Source: Furfurilactobacillus rossiae DSM 15814
GTDB taxonomy: Bacteria > Bacillota > Bacilli > Lactobacillales > Lactobacillaceae
Direction of reading: 5' to 3'
NCBI RefSeq assembly: GCF_000428925.1
Contig: NZ_AUAW01000001.1
Coordinates: forward strand, 310,001-374,000
DNA length: 64,000 nt
The notes under the pieces were generated by a model, which searched no databases, was not told the origin of the DNA, and saw only the letters and a program-made list of their open reading frames with translations. Below, in pieces: positions 54,832 through 63,475 of the stretch. Each line of letters opens with the position of its first letter. Within the stretch, counting starts at the first letter, position 1. The translations under genes were made by a program, and so were the position numbers.

Positions 54832-55230
54832 TTAATTCAAAATCAAACTCCAAATTCTCGGGCCAAAAACTAACAATCCCGTAATCACTGCAAACAAGGC
54901 GGCAACCACCACCGCACCAGCAGCAACGTCCTTAACCTGCTTGGCTAATGGATCATACTGACCATGGGTGATTAAATCACTCAGAGACTCGGCGATAGTG
55001 TTCGCAAATTCTGCCAGAATAACGGTAAAAATGGCCAACGTAATCCATAGCCAATCCATTCGTGTAATTTGCAAAATCAAACCACACAACAGCGCCGCCA
55101 ACGCAAAAATAAGGTGGTAGCGCATGTTAGGTTCATTATGAATGGTTCCAATAATACCATCCATGGCGTGATGAAACGCCTGAATAAAATGATGATTTTT
55201 CTCTGTTTGATGCTTATCTGGTGAGGCCAT
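54832..55230 (-). CDS. dgkA: Diacylglycerol/undecaprenol kinase
   Basis: 132 residues from ATG 55228-55230, overlapping ybeY by 17 bases; the frame continues upstream to a TTG. Three membrane helices and the family motifs 'NEPNMRYHLIFALAALLCGL' and 'ILAEFANTIAESLSDL'. Gram-positive DgkA phosphorylates mainly undecaprenol, for wall carrier recycling. Ribosome site is weak (GGA only), consistent with coupling to ybeY. Confidence 0.93.
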   Translation of the reverse strand: MASPDKHQTEKNHHFIQAFHHAMDGIIGTIHNEPNMRYHLIFALAALLCGLILQITRMDWLWITLAIFTVILAEFANTIAESLSDLITHGQYDPLAKQVKDVAAGAVVVAALFAVITGLLVFGPRIWSLILN

Positions 55231-55696
55231 AATCGTCCAAGATCTTTCGTTGTAAATCAAACATCACTTTTTCATCCGCTGGTTCCATGTGATCATATCC
55301 GTTTAAATGCAGAAAGCCGTGAACCGCTAAGAAACCTAATTCGCGATCGTAAGAGTGCCCGAGATATTCTGCTTGGTCCGCAACTTTATCAACGGAAATC
55401 ATGATATCCCCAATATTCATCGGAATTTCCTGACGTAACTCATCGTCCATGACAATCTCATCTTCATCGTCCGGATCCTCTTCGATTGCGAAGCTGATCA
55501 CGTCCGTTGCTTTATCGACACCACGATATTCGCGATTCAACTTCCGAATCCCCTCATTATTCATAAACGTTAAGGACATTTCCGTATTCTCTGGTAACTT
55601 AATTGTCTTTCCGGCAAATTCGAGGATTTCACGAACCATCGTTACCCGTTCTTCGGGCACGCCTTGTTCTGTTTGATCAACTATCTCAAGATCCAT
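55214..55696 (-). CDS. ybeY: Endoribonuclease YbeY
   Basis: 160 residues, ATG 55694-55696 behind GGAGTGAAG. Zinc motif 'AVHGFLHLNGYDHMEP' (H-x3-H-x5-H). 'NREYRGVDKATDVISFA' conserved. Acts in 16S rRNA 3' end maturation and ribosome quality control. 68 bases downstream of phoH. Confidence 0.96.
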   Translation of the reverse strand: MDLEIVDQTEQGVPEERVTMVREILEFAGKTIKLPENTEMSLTFMNNEGIRKLNREYRGVDKATDVISFAIEEDPDDEDEIVMDDELRQEIPMNIGDIMISVDKVADQAEYLGHSYDRELGFLAVHGFLHLNGYDHMEPADEKVMFDLQRKILDDYGLTR

Positions 55697-55764
55697 GTTT
55701 ATTCTTCACTCCGTTAATTTGATTATCTGACCGTATCTGTGAACTGAACTAACTCTTCATTAGG

Positions 55765-56742
55765 TTAGTCCTGCGTAGGCTGGTTTTCATAGGCGTTAAT
55801 GATGCTGGCAACGACTGGGTGGCGAACCACGTCATCCGCATTAAATGATACAAAACCAATGTGATTAATGTTTTGCAACAAATTCTGAGCGTCAACAAGA
55901 CCAGAATGTTTACCCCGTGGCAGATCAATTTGGGAAATATCACCGTTCACAATCATCTTTGAACCAAATCCCAGACGGGTTAAAAACATTTTCATCTGCG
56001 CATTAGTCGTATTTTGAGCCTCATCTAAAATAACAAACGCTGAATCCAAAGTACGACCACGCATATAAGCAAGTGGCGCAATTTCAATCACTTCTCGGTC
56101 TAACAATCGCTGTGTGTGCTCTGAACCGAGAATTTGATAAAGCGCATCATAGATTGGACGTAAATACGGATCAACTTTTTCCTTTAAATCACCAGGCAGA
56201 AAGCCAAGGCTTTCACCAGCTTCAACAGCGGGCCGTGTTAGGATGATTTTTTCAACATCCCCTCGTTTCAGAGCGGCAACGGCCATTACCACTGCCAAGA
56301 AGGTTTTCCCTGTCCCAGCTGGTCCAATACCAAACGTAATGTCGTTATGGCTAATCGATTGAACGTACTGACGTTGGCCATAATTTTTGACCCGAATTGC
56401 GCGTCCATGATCATCCTTAATCAGTGTCTGTTTGTACAAGTCCTGAAAATATTCTAATGTACCACGTTCGGCCATTTTCATTGCTGACACGACATCGGTA
56501 CTGTTTAACGTAATACCACTCTTAATTAACTGAACCAGATTATCAATAATTTTAATTGTGCGATCCACGGACTGCTCGTCATCCCCGGATACGGTAATTG
56601 TATCGCCAAAGGCGTGAATATTAACATTCAGACCCTCTTCCAGCAAGCGTAAATTGGCGTCATTAGCGCCAACTAGGCCGGCTTCCAAATCCGGTGTGGA
56701 CAAACGGAACTGTCGTTCAAATGCAAACTGGTTTTCTGCCAA
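55765..56742 (-). CDS. phoH: PhoH-like ATPase
   Basis: 325 residues; start codon TTG 56740-56742, ten bases after GGAG. N-terminal KH-like part, then the PhoH ATPase core 'FGIGPAGTGKTFLAVVMAV', 'ILTRPAVEAGESLGFLPGDL', 'VILDEAQNTTNAQMKMFLTRLGFGSKMIVNGD'. Helicase-like RNA/ATP enzyme; always next to ybeY. First gene of the operon, promoter at 57001-57028. Confidence 0.95.
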   Translation of the reverse strand: MAENQFAFERQFRLSTPDLEAGLVGANDANLRLLEEGLNVNIHAFGDTITVSGDDEQSVDRTIKIIDNLVQLIKSGITLNSTDVVSAMKMAERGTLEYFQDLYKQTLIKDDHGRAIRVKNYGQRQYVQSISHNDITFGIGPAGTGKTFLAVVMAVAALKRGDVEKIILTRPAVEAGESLGFLPGDLKEKVDPYLRPIYDALYQILGSEHTQRLLDREVIEIAPLAYMRGRTLDSAFVILDEAQNTTNAQMKMFLTRLGFGSKMIVNGDISQIDLPRGKHSGLVDAQNLLQNINHIGFVSFNADDVVRHPVVASIINAYENQPTQD

Positions 56743-57000
56743 AGATGTTTCGCTCCTTTGATGTTACTCTCTTTATTTTTGATTTATGTCTAAAGACTGT
56801 GAATGGCTACTCATTACCGTATGCAGACATCTTTTAAAGCTGCTTTTTGGTCGCCTATCTCATATCTTTTTTACCCATAATTCATTCACATGAACCTTGG
56901 GCCGTCAATGTTATCGACCGTATGCCTCATTTGACTGTTAAGCAACAGACAGCAACATTGAAGTTCCTAGATTGTAATTAGCTAGCACTGTACAATCTCT

Positions 57001-57028
57001 ATTTTATCATAATCAACCACCAGCACAA
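57001..57028 (-). promoter_or_regulatory. Promoter of the phoH operon
   Basis: Minus strand TTGTGC (57028-57023), 16-base spacer, TAAAAT (57006-57001). A long leader of about 250 bases to phoH contains an inverted repeat AGATTGT/ACAATCT (about 56969-56998). No gene is visible in 56743-57176 apart from this and the terminator at 57085-57122. Confidence 0.5.
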
Positions 57029-57084
57029 ACATTCTGCGACGCTTAGAACTGGTGTCACTACAACCTTCTTTTTAACTGAACAAT

Positions 57085-57122
57085 CCAAAAAATCCCCATT
57101 CCCAAATACGAGAATAAGGATT
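57085..57122 (-). terminator. Intrinsic terminator of yqeY
   Basis: Minus strand AATCCTTATTC (57122-57112) pairs with GAATGGGGATT (57101-57091) with G-U pairs, then TTTTTGG. Confidence 0.75.
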
Positions 57123-57176
57123 CCATAATCACTTGCTCCAATTAAACTTTGTTCTTTAACCCCGTTACAAACTTGA

Positions 57177-57620
57177 TTAACTTAACAGGTTTTTAACTGC
57201 CTGGTTAACCAGCTTGCCGTCTGCCTTGCCCTTAACTTTAGGCATTACGGCACCCATTAGCTTACCAAAGTCGGCCTTGCTTGTTGCGCCAACTTGTTGT
57301 GCAGTTTCTTTAACAACATTGTTGATTTCATCTTCACTCATTTGAGCGGGCATGTATTTCTCAACAATCGCAATCTCTGCTTTGGTATCATCTGCTAAAT
57401 CTTGACGATCTGCCTTTTCAAATTCGGTCAATGATTCCTTGCGCTGTTTTAGCCCACGAGAGACCACCGTAACTTCTTCGTCAGGTGTTAAATCGTGACC
57501 CAGTTCGATTTTTTCGTTCATGACACCTGTCTTCAATGAACGGATAACGTTTAATTCTAATTTGTTGCGAGCCTTCATGGCCGTCTTCAGATCTTCATTC
57601 AATTGGGATAACAAATCCAT
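57177..57620 (-). CDS. yqeY: YqeY family (GatB/YqeY domain) protein
   Basis: 147 residues, ATG 57618-57620 behind GGAGG. 'LNEDLKTAMKARNKLELNVIRSLKTGVMNEKIE' and 'PAQMSEDEINNVVKETAQQVG' with 'FGKLMGAVMPKVKGKADGKLVNQAVKNLL' match the helical YqeY fold, related to the tRNA-binding tail domain of GatB. Placed next to rpsU as in most Firmicutes. Molecular function unsettled. Confidence 0.95.
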   Translation of the reverse strand: MDLLSQLNEDLKTAMKARNKLELNVIRSLKTGVMNEKIELGHDLTPDEEVTVVSRGLKQRKESLTEFEKADRQDLADDTKAEIAIVEKYMPAQMSEDEINNVVKETAQQVGATSKADFGKLMGAVMPKVKGKADGKLVNQAVKNLLS

Positions 57621-57678
57621 AATTTCTCATACCTCCAAATTATTCAGTCACTGAATGTAGTATACCGCTTCTTGGACA

Positions 57679-57706
57679 GAAAAAAACGCCAGCCTAAGCT
57701 GACGTT
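57679..57706 (-). terminator. Intrinsic terminator between rpsU and yqeY
   Basis: Minus strand AACGTCAGC (57706-57698) pairs with GCTGGCGTT (57693-57685), four-base loop, followed by TTTTT. It may stop part of the transcripts before yqeY. Confidence 0.8.
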
Positions 57707-57717
57707 CACTTTCACAA

Positions 57718-57906
57718 TTAGAAACGACTCTTCTTGTTCTTACGCTTACGCGCAGCCTCTGACTTAAGCTTACGCTTAACACTTGGCTTTTCATAGAATT
57801 CCCGTTTGCGGTATTCTTGAAGGGTCCCGTTCTTCGAAACGGTCCGTTTGAAACGCCGGAGAGCATCATCTAAGGATTCGTTCTTGCGAACAACTGTCTT
57901 TGCCAT
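57718..57906 (-). CDS. rpsU: 30S ribosomal protein S21
   Basis: 62 residues from ATG 57904-57906 behind GGGAGGGG. Basic helical protein: '[21 protein letters not shown]', '[18 protein letters not shown]', ending '[10 protein letters not shown]'. Involved in initiation. The longer frame has no ribosome site. The upstream leader to about 58017 has no visible control element. Confidence 0.97.
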   Translation of the reverse strand: MAKTVVRKNESLDDALRRFKRTVSKNGTLQEYRKREFYEKPSVKRKLKSEAARKRKNKKSRF

Positions 57907-58037
57907 TTTGAAATCCCCTCCCTTCGAGCGTTTAGTAACGGTTTTGTACGTTCTGCACTTAACTGTCCTTAAAGAAGTATACAGAAACCTTTGACCTTCG
58001 TCAATTATTCGAGCCAATTTATTTCAGAAAAATGCGA

Positions 58038-58967
58038 TTAATTTAAAAAATTATCATAAGGCAGGTCATTTGCAATGTCACTAACAAGATGATCATTAAA
58101 CTTACCAGCTTTTAATTCAGCAATTTCGTAGCCATATGGTGCTCGTTTATCCTTTGGCTTGTTTTCAGGATCAACGGCAACATATGGCGTTTCCATAATT
58201 TTTGGCACGTTAACAAATCGTTCATCGTGAGCAATCTGATTCAAACGATCGAAACCAATCGTACCATATCCTAAGTTAGTATGGCGATCCTTGTGCGCCC
58301 CTTGAGGATTTTTCGAGTCATTTAAGTGAATAACTTTTAATCGATCTAAACCAATAATCTTATCAAAGTCGTTCATAACACCATCAAAATCACCCTTAAT
58401 ATCATAGCCTGCATCACTGGTGTGACAAGTGTCAAAGCAGACAGACAGCTTATCGTTTAGCGTGACGCCATCAATCATTTCAGCAATTTGATCAAACGTA
58501 ATGCCAACTTCGGTGCCTTTGCCAGCCATTGTTTCAATGGCAATCTGAGCATGCTGATTAGGCGTCAGAATCTCATTTAAGCCTTTAATGATTGATTGAA
58601 TGGCAGCTTGCGGGCCTGCACCTACGTGAGCACCTGGATGCAAGACAATCTGTTCTGCCCCCAGTGCGTCCGCACGTTTGACCTCTTCCCTGAGAAAATC
58701 AACGGCAAACGCAAAGCTCTCCGCTTTAAACGTATTGCCAAGATTAACAATATAGGGAGCATGGACAACAATGTGATCCAAATTGTGTGCCGTCATAAAC
58801 GTGTGACCGGCTTCAATATTTAATTCCTCAATTGGCTTGCGGCGCGTGTTTTGTGGCGCCCCTGTATAAATCATAAATGTATTGGCACCATATTTTGCAG
58901 CTTCTTCAGCAGAACCCAACAACATTTTTTTACCACTCATGCTTACGTGCGACCCAACTAACATCAT
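58038..58967 (-). CDS. nfo: Endonuclease IV (AP endonuclease)
   Basis: 309 residues; ATG 58965-58967 or the next ATG (58962-58964) after GGGAG; the family start 'MLVGSHVSM' favours the second. TIM-barrel with three zinc sites: 'HPGAHVGAG', '[13 protein letters not shown]', '[13 protein letters not shown]', '[17 protein letters not shown]'. Cuts abasic sites in base-excision repair. It lies 30 bases downstream of the YitT gene stop and may share its promoter. Confidence 0.97.
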   Translation of the reverse strand: MMLVGSHVSMSGKKMLLGSAEEAAKYGANTFMIYTGAPQNTRRKPIEELNIEAGHTFMTAHNLDHIVVHAPYIVNLGNTFKAESFAFAVDFLREEVKRADALGAEQIVLHPGAHVGAGPQAAIQSIIKGLNEILTPNQHAQIAIETMAGKGTEVGITFDQIAEMIDGVTLNDKLSVCFDTCHTSDAGYDIKGDFDGVMNDFDKIIGLDRLKVIHLNDSKNPQGAHKDRHTNLGYGTIGFDRLNQIAHDERFVNVPKIMETPYVAVDPENKPKDKRAPYGYEIAELKAGKFNDHLVSDIANDLPYDNFLN

Positions 58968-58997
58968 TTTCTCCCTTCGAACTTTAGCATCTAATTT

Positions 58998-59873
58998 CTA
59001 CAACCTTGGCTCATAAAAATTCCCCAGAATCCTGACAATATTACTCAGTGATACAAATGAATTGGGATCCGATTCGTTAATGGCCTCCTGCAGCTCACCA
59101 ACTTCATAACCAGAGATAACTGTAAATAAAATCGACTTCTTATTGTGCTTGTAAGCCCCCTCAGCACCATGCACGATAGTAATACCACGTCGAATGTGAT
59201 GTTGGACCGAATCCACGACCGTTTTTGGCCGGTCCGTAATAATCATCACCTGCATCCGCTGTTGACGGGTATACACCATATCCATAACCCGCGCGTTCAC
59301 GAAGATACCGATTGCTGAATAAAAAGCGTATGGCCAGCCAAACACAAATCCCGCAGCAACAATGATGAAGGCATTAAAAGTCATGTTAATAGTGCCCATC
59401 TTACGGCCCGTTGCCCGACGGATCACAATCCCTAAAATATCCAACCCACCGGTAGAGATTCCGTAACGTAATGCTAAGCCGGTACCGAAACCATTGACAG
59501 CACCACCGAAAATCGCACAAATAATCGGATCAGTTGTTAAGGTTACAGGGTGTAACACCCGAATCATCACGGTTGACATCCCGACGGCAATGATTGTAAA
59601 AATCGTAAATCGATGACTAATTTTAATCCACGCCAAAATGAACAGTGGAATATTAAGCAAAAACAGTAGTTCGCCAATGCCAAGGTCCACGCCAAGATAC
59701 CGTGTTGACAACGTATGGACCAGCTGGGCCGCTCCTGTAATGCCTGAAGAATAGATATGACCGGGATTCCAAAAGAAATTTAGGGCGATTGAGACACAGA
59801 TCGAATAAATAAATGCTGTTCCAACCCGACCCGTATACTGGTGTCGTTCAATTAATTGCTGCAAATCATTCAT
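58998..59873 (-). CDS. YitT family membrane protein, second copy
   Basis: 291 residues, ATG 59871-59873 behind AAAGGA. Five to six membrane helices, glycine motif 'YSSGITGAAQLV' and 'LRYGISTGGLDILGIVI', C-terminal DUF2179 domain ('VDSVQHHIRRGITIVHGAEGAYK', 'LFTVISGYEVGEL'). Same length as the copy at 20165 but only moderately similar. Divergent from the gene at 60019 across a region with a perfect palindrome (59954-59972). Function unknown. Confidence 0.9.
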   Translation of the reverse strand: MNDLQQLIERHQYTGRVGTAFIYSICVSIALNFFWNPGHIYSSGITGAAQLVHTLSTRYLGVDLGIGELLFLLNIPLFILAWIKISHRFTIFTIIAVGMSTVMIRVLHPVTLTTDPIICAIFGGAVNGFGTGLALRYGISTGGLDILGIVIRRATGRKMGTINMTFNAFIIVAAGFVFGWPYAFYSAIGIFVNARVMDMVYTRQQRMQVMIITDRPKTVVDSVQHHIRRGITIVHGAEGAYKHNKKSILFTVISGYEVGELQEAINESDPNSFVSLSNIVRILGNFYEPRL

Positions 59874-59953
59874 AAAATAATGTCCTTTGTCTTAATGTGC
59901 CCCAATTATAACAAACCCATCACGCTGGCGCTTTTTTTATCGCCGCTTTTTTT

Positions 59954-59990
59954 GGTGGAAACCGTTTCCACCGGCGTTTGATGGTATACT
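59954..59990. promoter_or_regulatory. Perfect palindrome over the -35 region of a divergent promoter
   Basis: GGTGGAAAC-C-GTTTCCACC (59954-59972) is a 19-base perfect palindrome. TATACT (59985-59990) is the apparent -10 of the plus-strand gene, and its -35 position falls inside the palindrome. It is probably an operator for a LacI-like or other dimeric repressor; the regulator is not in this window. Confidence 0.55.
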
Positions 59991-60018
59991 TAAACAATTG
60001 ACTAACCCGGAGGTATTC

Positions 60019-60633
60019 ATGAATACGCAAGCAAATCAATTTTATAAAGAACCGTGGTTCGGGATTGTGCTAACCATCATTTTCTTTCCGGCTGGAATCT
60101 ACGTGATGTTCCGTTTCGGTCCCTGGCAAAAACGAACTAAAACCATTCTGGCGATTGTTTTAAGCCTCGTTTGTATCGTTGTTTGGACAATTGCTGGCAT
60201 GGCGCCTGCGTCTTCAAATCCCGGTGTGGGCGAAACTTGGTTAAGTACAAGCAAGGGCAAACCAACCATTAGCGTTAGTACCAAGCTTCACTTTAATGTG
60301 GATAACAAGGGTCGCGTACAGCTAAAAGGATCAACAAATTTACCTGATCAAACAAAGTTACATGTCACCATTAGTCATGGTGACGCAATTGTGGGCGATG
60401 ATGTAACGGTTAAATCCCAAGCGTGGTCAACAAATGCTTTGACTCAGAATGGTCAACCGCTCACTCCGGCTACCTACAAAGTTCATATCACATCAAAAGG
60501 CTGGTCAATACAACCCAAAACCGTAACCGCAAAAGTTGGCACGCATGGACAGCAATTACGTGGCCATGAAGTGACTAAAACTGGCAAACAACGTTCCGTT
60601 GACATCCTTAAAACAGTCAGTTATCAACCTTAA
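60019..60633 (+). CDS. Membrane protein with extracellular beta domain, unknown function
   Basis: 204 residues from ATG 60019 behind GGAGG; the longer MTNPE frame overlaps the ribosome site. Two membrane helices near residues 14-33 (WFGIVLTIIFFPAGIYVMF) and 42-63 (LAIVLSLVCIVVWTIAGM), then an extracellular part of about 135 residues rich in Thr/Lys/Val strands ('LHFNVDNKGRVQLKGSTNLP', 'ATYKVHITSKGWS'), with an Ig-like feel. Family not recognised; similar proteins with a 'FFPAGIYVMFRFG' start are common in lactobacilli. Under the palindrome-containing promoter. Confidence 0.65.
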   Translation: MNTQANQFYKEPWFGIVLTIIFFPAGIYVMFRFGPWQKRTKTILAIVLSLVCIVVWTIAGMAPASSNPGVGETWLSTSKGKPTISVSTKLHFNVDNKGRVQLKGSTNLPDQTKLHVTISHGDAIVGDDVTVKSQAWSTNALTQNGQPLTPATYKVHITSKGWSIQPKTVTAKVGTHGQQLRGHEVTKTGKQRSVDILKTVSYQP

Positions 60634-60650
60634 TTAAAATGTCTCGTCAA

Positions 60651-60710
60651 AAATACCGCTCATTCTCCTACACATCATCTTTGATCTGTAGAAACGAATG
60701 AACGGTATTT
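60651..60710. terminator. Bidirectional terminator between convergent genes
   Basis: AAATACCGCTCATTC (60651-60665) pairs with 60696-60710 with one mismatch; a smaller CTACA/TGTAG hairpin is nested in the loop. Ends in ATTTATTTG. Confidence 0.8.
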
Positions 60711-60774
60711 ATTTGTGCTTAATAAAAGCGTTTGTCAATGTGTATTGGATTGGAATAGCTTAAATGAAAACAAA

Positions 60775-62133
60775 CTATTCGTCTTCTGAAGCGCCAGTGA
60801 CATCATCAGGTTCGGAATCAGCCGCTGTTTCAGTCGATGCTGATATTGATTCAGCACTTGCTACTGACGTTGGTTCTTCCTCATCTTCGGATGCTCCGGT
60901 ACTAGCATCAGTTTCAGGCGTTGCTGGGGCTGCTACCGGAGCAACGGTCCGTTCATTGGCTGACGAGGCCCCTGTAGATGCGTCAGTCGTTTCTGCAGAT
61001 GCACCGGTTACGGCATCTGGATCGTCAACTAACTTCTGACCGGTCTTAGCCAAGTACCATTTGATCATTGGCATTAAATCTTCAACGTATTCGTTAATCC
61101 CAAGATATTTATTCTCGCTGTCGCGCATCGCACGATAAGCATGCAAAATATACTTGTCTGGTCCGTTACCTGGCACAGGCATCTTAATTTCGTCTCTTTG
61201 GCCAGTCCGCAACATGTGAATAACTTCCTTAACATGCTTAACAGCACGAGCCGGGTGAACCATTGACATTGGATCGCCCGCCTGAGCCGGTGTCCGTGGT
61301 GCCAACATTTTATCAGCAGGCAGCATGTGGTTATAGTAAATGAACTGATTGTTACTGTCTGCATACGTCAATTCAATTGGCATTGAGTTTAAGAACGCGT
61401 TCAGCTGATCAACCGTTAAAAGGCCACGATCAAGTTTAACGTACGTATCACCTTCGACGGCATTGACCTTTTTAGCGGCCTGTTCGACCCAGTCATCAGC
61501 ACCCATATCAACGCCTTCGACAGTCGTGTCGATCTTGCTAGAAGCAGTTAAGTCTTCGTCTTCAGCGCTGGTTGGTTGAGGTTCGTTTAACATATTGATC
61601 ACCCTTACAAACTTAACAAACTTATCTAATGTACTGCCAAGAAACTTAACGGTGTTAGCATCCTTCAAGTTATCGTTTTCATCAAAGGCCTGCTTAACAT
61701 CTGCCAATAGAAATTCATTACCAGGCATAACAATGGCATTAACGCCAGGTGATTCCAAAATCTGGCGAAGCATCAATTGTGCCCGCGAAGAACCTTGATC
61801 ATAATATGAAGCACCAACAATCATCACAGGTTTGTCTGAAAATGGGTGAACATTGAATGATAACCATTCAATCACACTCTTCAAACTAGCCGTGAGTGTG
61901 TGATTATGTTCTGGTGTCGCAATAATAACCCCGTCCGCCTGACTAATCTTTCGCGTCAGGTAGGCAATTGGTTCACTGTCTGTTTGATCATCACTTTGAT
62001 TAAACATTGGCACATCGTTAATATCTAAAATTTCCAAGTCAACCGTGTCGCTGAAGTGGTTTGCGATAAACTTCAGCAACATCCGGTTATAAGAATGGTC
62101 CGCTACCGAACCGGCAATTCCTACAAGTTTCAT
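60775..62133 (-). CDS. NADPH-dependent FMN reductase fused to PAS domain and acidic repeat tail
   Basis: 452 residues from ATG 62131-62133 behind AGGAG. Residues 1-190: flavodoxin-like NADPH:FMN reductase ('[17 protein letters not shown]', '[28 protein letters not shown]', '[26 protein letters not shown]'). Residues about 225-370: '[18 protein letters not shown]', '[18 protein letters not shown]', '[21 protein letters not shown]', resembling the PAS domain at the end of DUF438 proteins, which can hold haem. The last 80 residues are acidic Ser/Thr/Ala repeats containing 'TGAS'. Likely a redox-sensing flavin reductase; function unproven. 35 bases from its paralogue. Confidence 0.82.
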   Translation of the reverse strand: MKLVGIAGSVADHSYNRMLLKFIANHFSDTVDLEILDINDVPMFNQSDDQTDSEPIAYLTRKISQADGVIIATPEHNHTLTASLKSVIEWLSFNVHPFSDKPVMIVGASYYDQGSSRAQLMLRQILESPGVNAIVMPGNEFLLADVKQAFDENDNLKDANTVKFLGSTLDKFVKFVRVINMLNEPQPTSAEDEDLTASSKIDTTVEGVDMGADDWVEQAAKKVNAVEGDTYVKLDRGLLTVDQLNAFLNSMPIELTYADSNNQFIYYNHMLPADKMLAPRTPAQAGDPMSMVHPARAVKHVKEVIHMLRTGQRDEIKMPVPGNGPDKYILHAYRAMRDSENKYLGINEYVEDLMPMIKWYLAKTGQKLVDDPDAVTGASAETTDASTGASSANERTVAPVAAPATPETDASTGASEDEEEPTSVASAESISASTETAADSEPDDVTGASEDE

Positions 62134-62168
62134 TATTTGTCGTCTCCTAATCACTCGCTTGAGTCACG

Positions 62169-62777
62169 TTACTGTTTATCCCAAGAATAGTCGCTAGCTT
62201 CTTGGCGATTGATACTTGTTGCGTGGTTAAGCTGCTTAGCCAAACCAACAAATGTTTGGAAATCAGCAAACAACCCATCAAGTTTGCTCAACTTTTCCTG
62301 GTCTAACAAATTTCCGTCGTCATCGAACGCTTGTAAAGAATGATCCAGCAAAAATTCTGAACTTGGCATAATGCGGGCCCGCAACTCTGGTGAGTCCAAA
62401 ATAATGCGCAAGTGGCCTTGAGCCCGTGAAGAACCAAGTGAACCATACGAAGAACCGGTAATCATCACCGGCTTGTCCACAAATGGATGAATTCCGTAAG
62501 ATAACCATTCAAGTGCATTCATTAAAGCTGCTGGAACAGAATGATCGTATTCAGGTGTACTGATAATGACACCATCTGACTGATCAATCTTATCAGCGAT
62601 GGCTAAGGCTGCATCAGGCACTTTCATGTTGTCTGGTTTATTAAAGACGGGTAAGCCCTTAATTTCTACCACTTCAATGTCGGCCTGATCAGCATAGTGT
62701 CGCTTCATAAATTGGAGCAATTCACGGTTTGTTGATTTATCCGAATTGGTTCCAACTAAAGCAATATATTTATTCAT
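62169..62777 (-). CDS. NADPH-dependent FMN reductase (flavodoxin-like)
   Basis: 202 residues from ATG 62775-62777 behind GAAGGGA. 'IALVGTNSDKSTNRELLQFM', 'QSDGVIISTPEYDHSVPAALMNALEWLSYG' and 'KPVMITGSSYGSLGSSRAQGHLR' mirror the reductase half of the next gene, so the pair arose by duplication, the second copy gaining a PAS module. Probably reduces FMN, quinones or azo compounds with NADPH. First gene of a two-gene operon. Confidence 0.9.
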   Translation of the reverse strand: MNKYIALVGTNSDKSTNRELLQFMKRHYADQADIEVVEIKGLPVFNKPDNMKVPDAALAIADKIDQSDGVIISTPEYDHSVPAALMNALEWLSYGIHPFVDKPVMITGSSYGSLGSSRAQGHLRIILDSPELRARIMPSSEFLLDHSLQAFDDDGNLLDQEKLSKLDGLFADFQTFVGLAKQLNHATSINRQEASDYSWDKQ

Positions 62778-62968
62778 GTTGAAGATCCCTTCTATTTCGG
62801 TAAACTTAATCGTCATTTGTGCAATATCGTTCATGACGACTGCCACCACTATTGTAAAGAATTTCACACAATCAAGCAACATAATCCGGTGTTAATAAAT
62901 TCGCTCACATCTCTTGAAAAGCTGACGTTCAACCTTTTAAACAATTAAATAAAAATAACTACCATTCC

Positions 62969-63136
62969 GCCAGTGAGAGACGCCGTTTCATGAGGACCGG
63001 ATTCAACCCGCCAAACCCGCGGTTTTTATCCTCGATTCTGAGCTGAAGTTCGCATCTCAGAAGTCGTCCCACAACACTACATGGCCAAAATGCAGGCCAT
63101 AAGTGTTGTCGACAAGAAACTATGTCTCTCACTGGC
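62969..63136 (-). ncRNA. Candidate structured RNA/intergenic element B
   Basis: A 13-bp perfect outer stem, GCCAGTGAGAGAC (62969-62981) with 63124-63136, encloses three hairpins: GAGGA 62992-62996/TCCTC 63029-63033 with inner ACCG/CGGT; TTCTGAG 63036-63042/CTCAGAA 63056-63062; ACAACACT-ATGGCC 63071-63086/GGCCAT-AGTGTTGT 63095-63109. That is a multi-branch, cloverleaf-like fold. On the minus strand the linker GTGGGAC(GAC)TTCTGAG resembles that of element A. Not a tRNA, rRNA or riboswitch that I recognise; could be an RNA or a miniature DNA element with inverted ends. Confidence 0.55.
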
Positions 63137-63273
63137 TCCACTCCTTTTGACATGAAAATCACACACCTGTAGCCCACCACAACAAGATTCATTATTGTGA
63201 AACTGAATTCTTATTAATCAAAATACTGAAATTCAATTGTCTTTAACCTTTTGTCATGTGTGGCGCTGGATAT

Positions 63274-63320
63274 AAAAAACTTAGCGAAAGCAGTAAAAAA
63301 CTGCCATCGCTAAGTTTTTT
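63274..63320. terminator. Intrinsic terminator of aspS
   Basis: AAAAAACTTAGCGA (63274-63287) pairs perfectly with 63307-63320, with an inner CAGT/ACTG hairpin; T run on the minus strand. Confidence 0.85.
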
Positions 63321-63475
63321 TGAAATATGAACAAAATGTCGAAATACAAACAGCTTTATACTGCCGTCGTAGTCAAATATTGAGCAAACTACTGTTGCCA
63401 GTCGCAATAAATCAAATTAGCTGAAGCGTGTCACTGTTGGCAACCGTAAGCGGCATCTGGCAATTACAAAATTGT

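Larger units (their letters stand above)
62778..63475. other. Long intergenic region between aspS and the FMN reductase operon
   Basis: No gene is supported. It holds the aspS terminator (63274-63320), structured element B (62969-63136) and the upstream region of the reductase operon. A 77-codon frame on the minus strand coincides with element B and shows no ribosome site. Confidence 0.7.

Noticed and set aside
59954-59972. Palindrome considered as a CcpA cre box
   Set aside because: The centre and spacing do not fit TGWAANCGNTNWCA; the arms are G/C-ended and longer.
60764-61039. Plus-strand Ser/Ala/Asp-rich frame of 91 codons
   Set aside because: Shadow of the acidic repeat tail of the FMN reductase-PAS protein.
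62959-63192. Open frame of 77 codons on the minus strand between aspS and the reductase gene
   Set aside because: It covers structured element B, contains the palindromic arms in frame, and has no protein-like pattern that I recognise.
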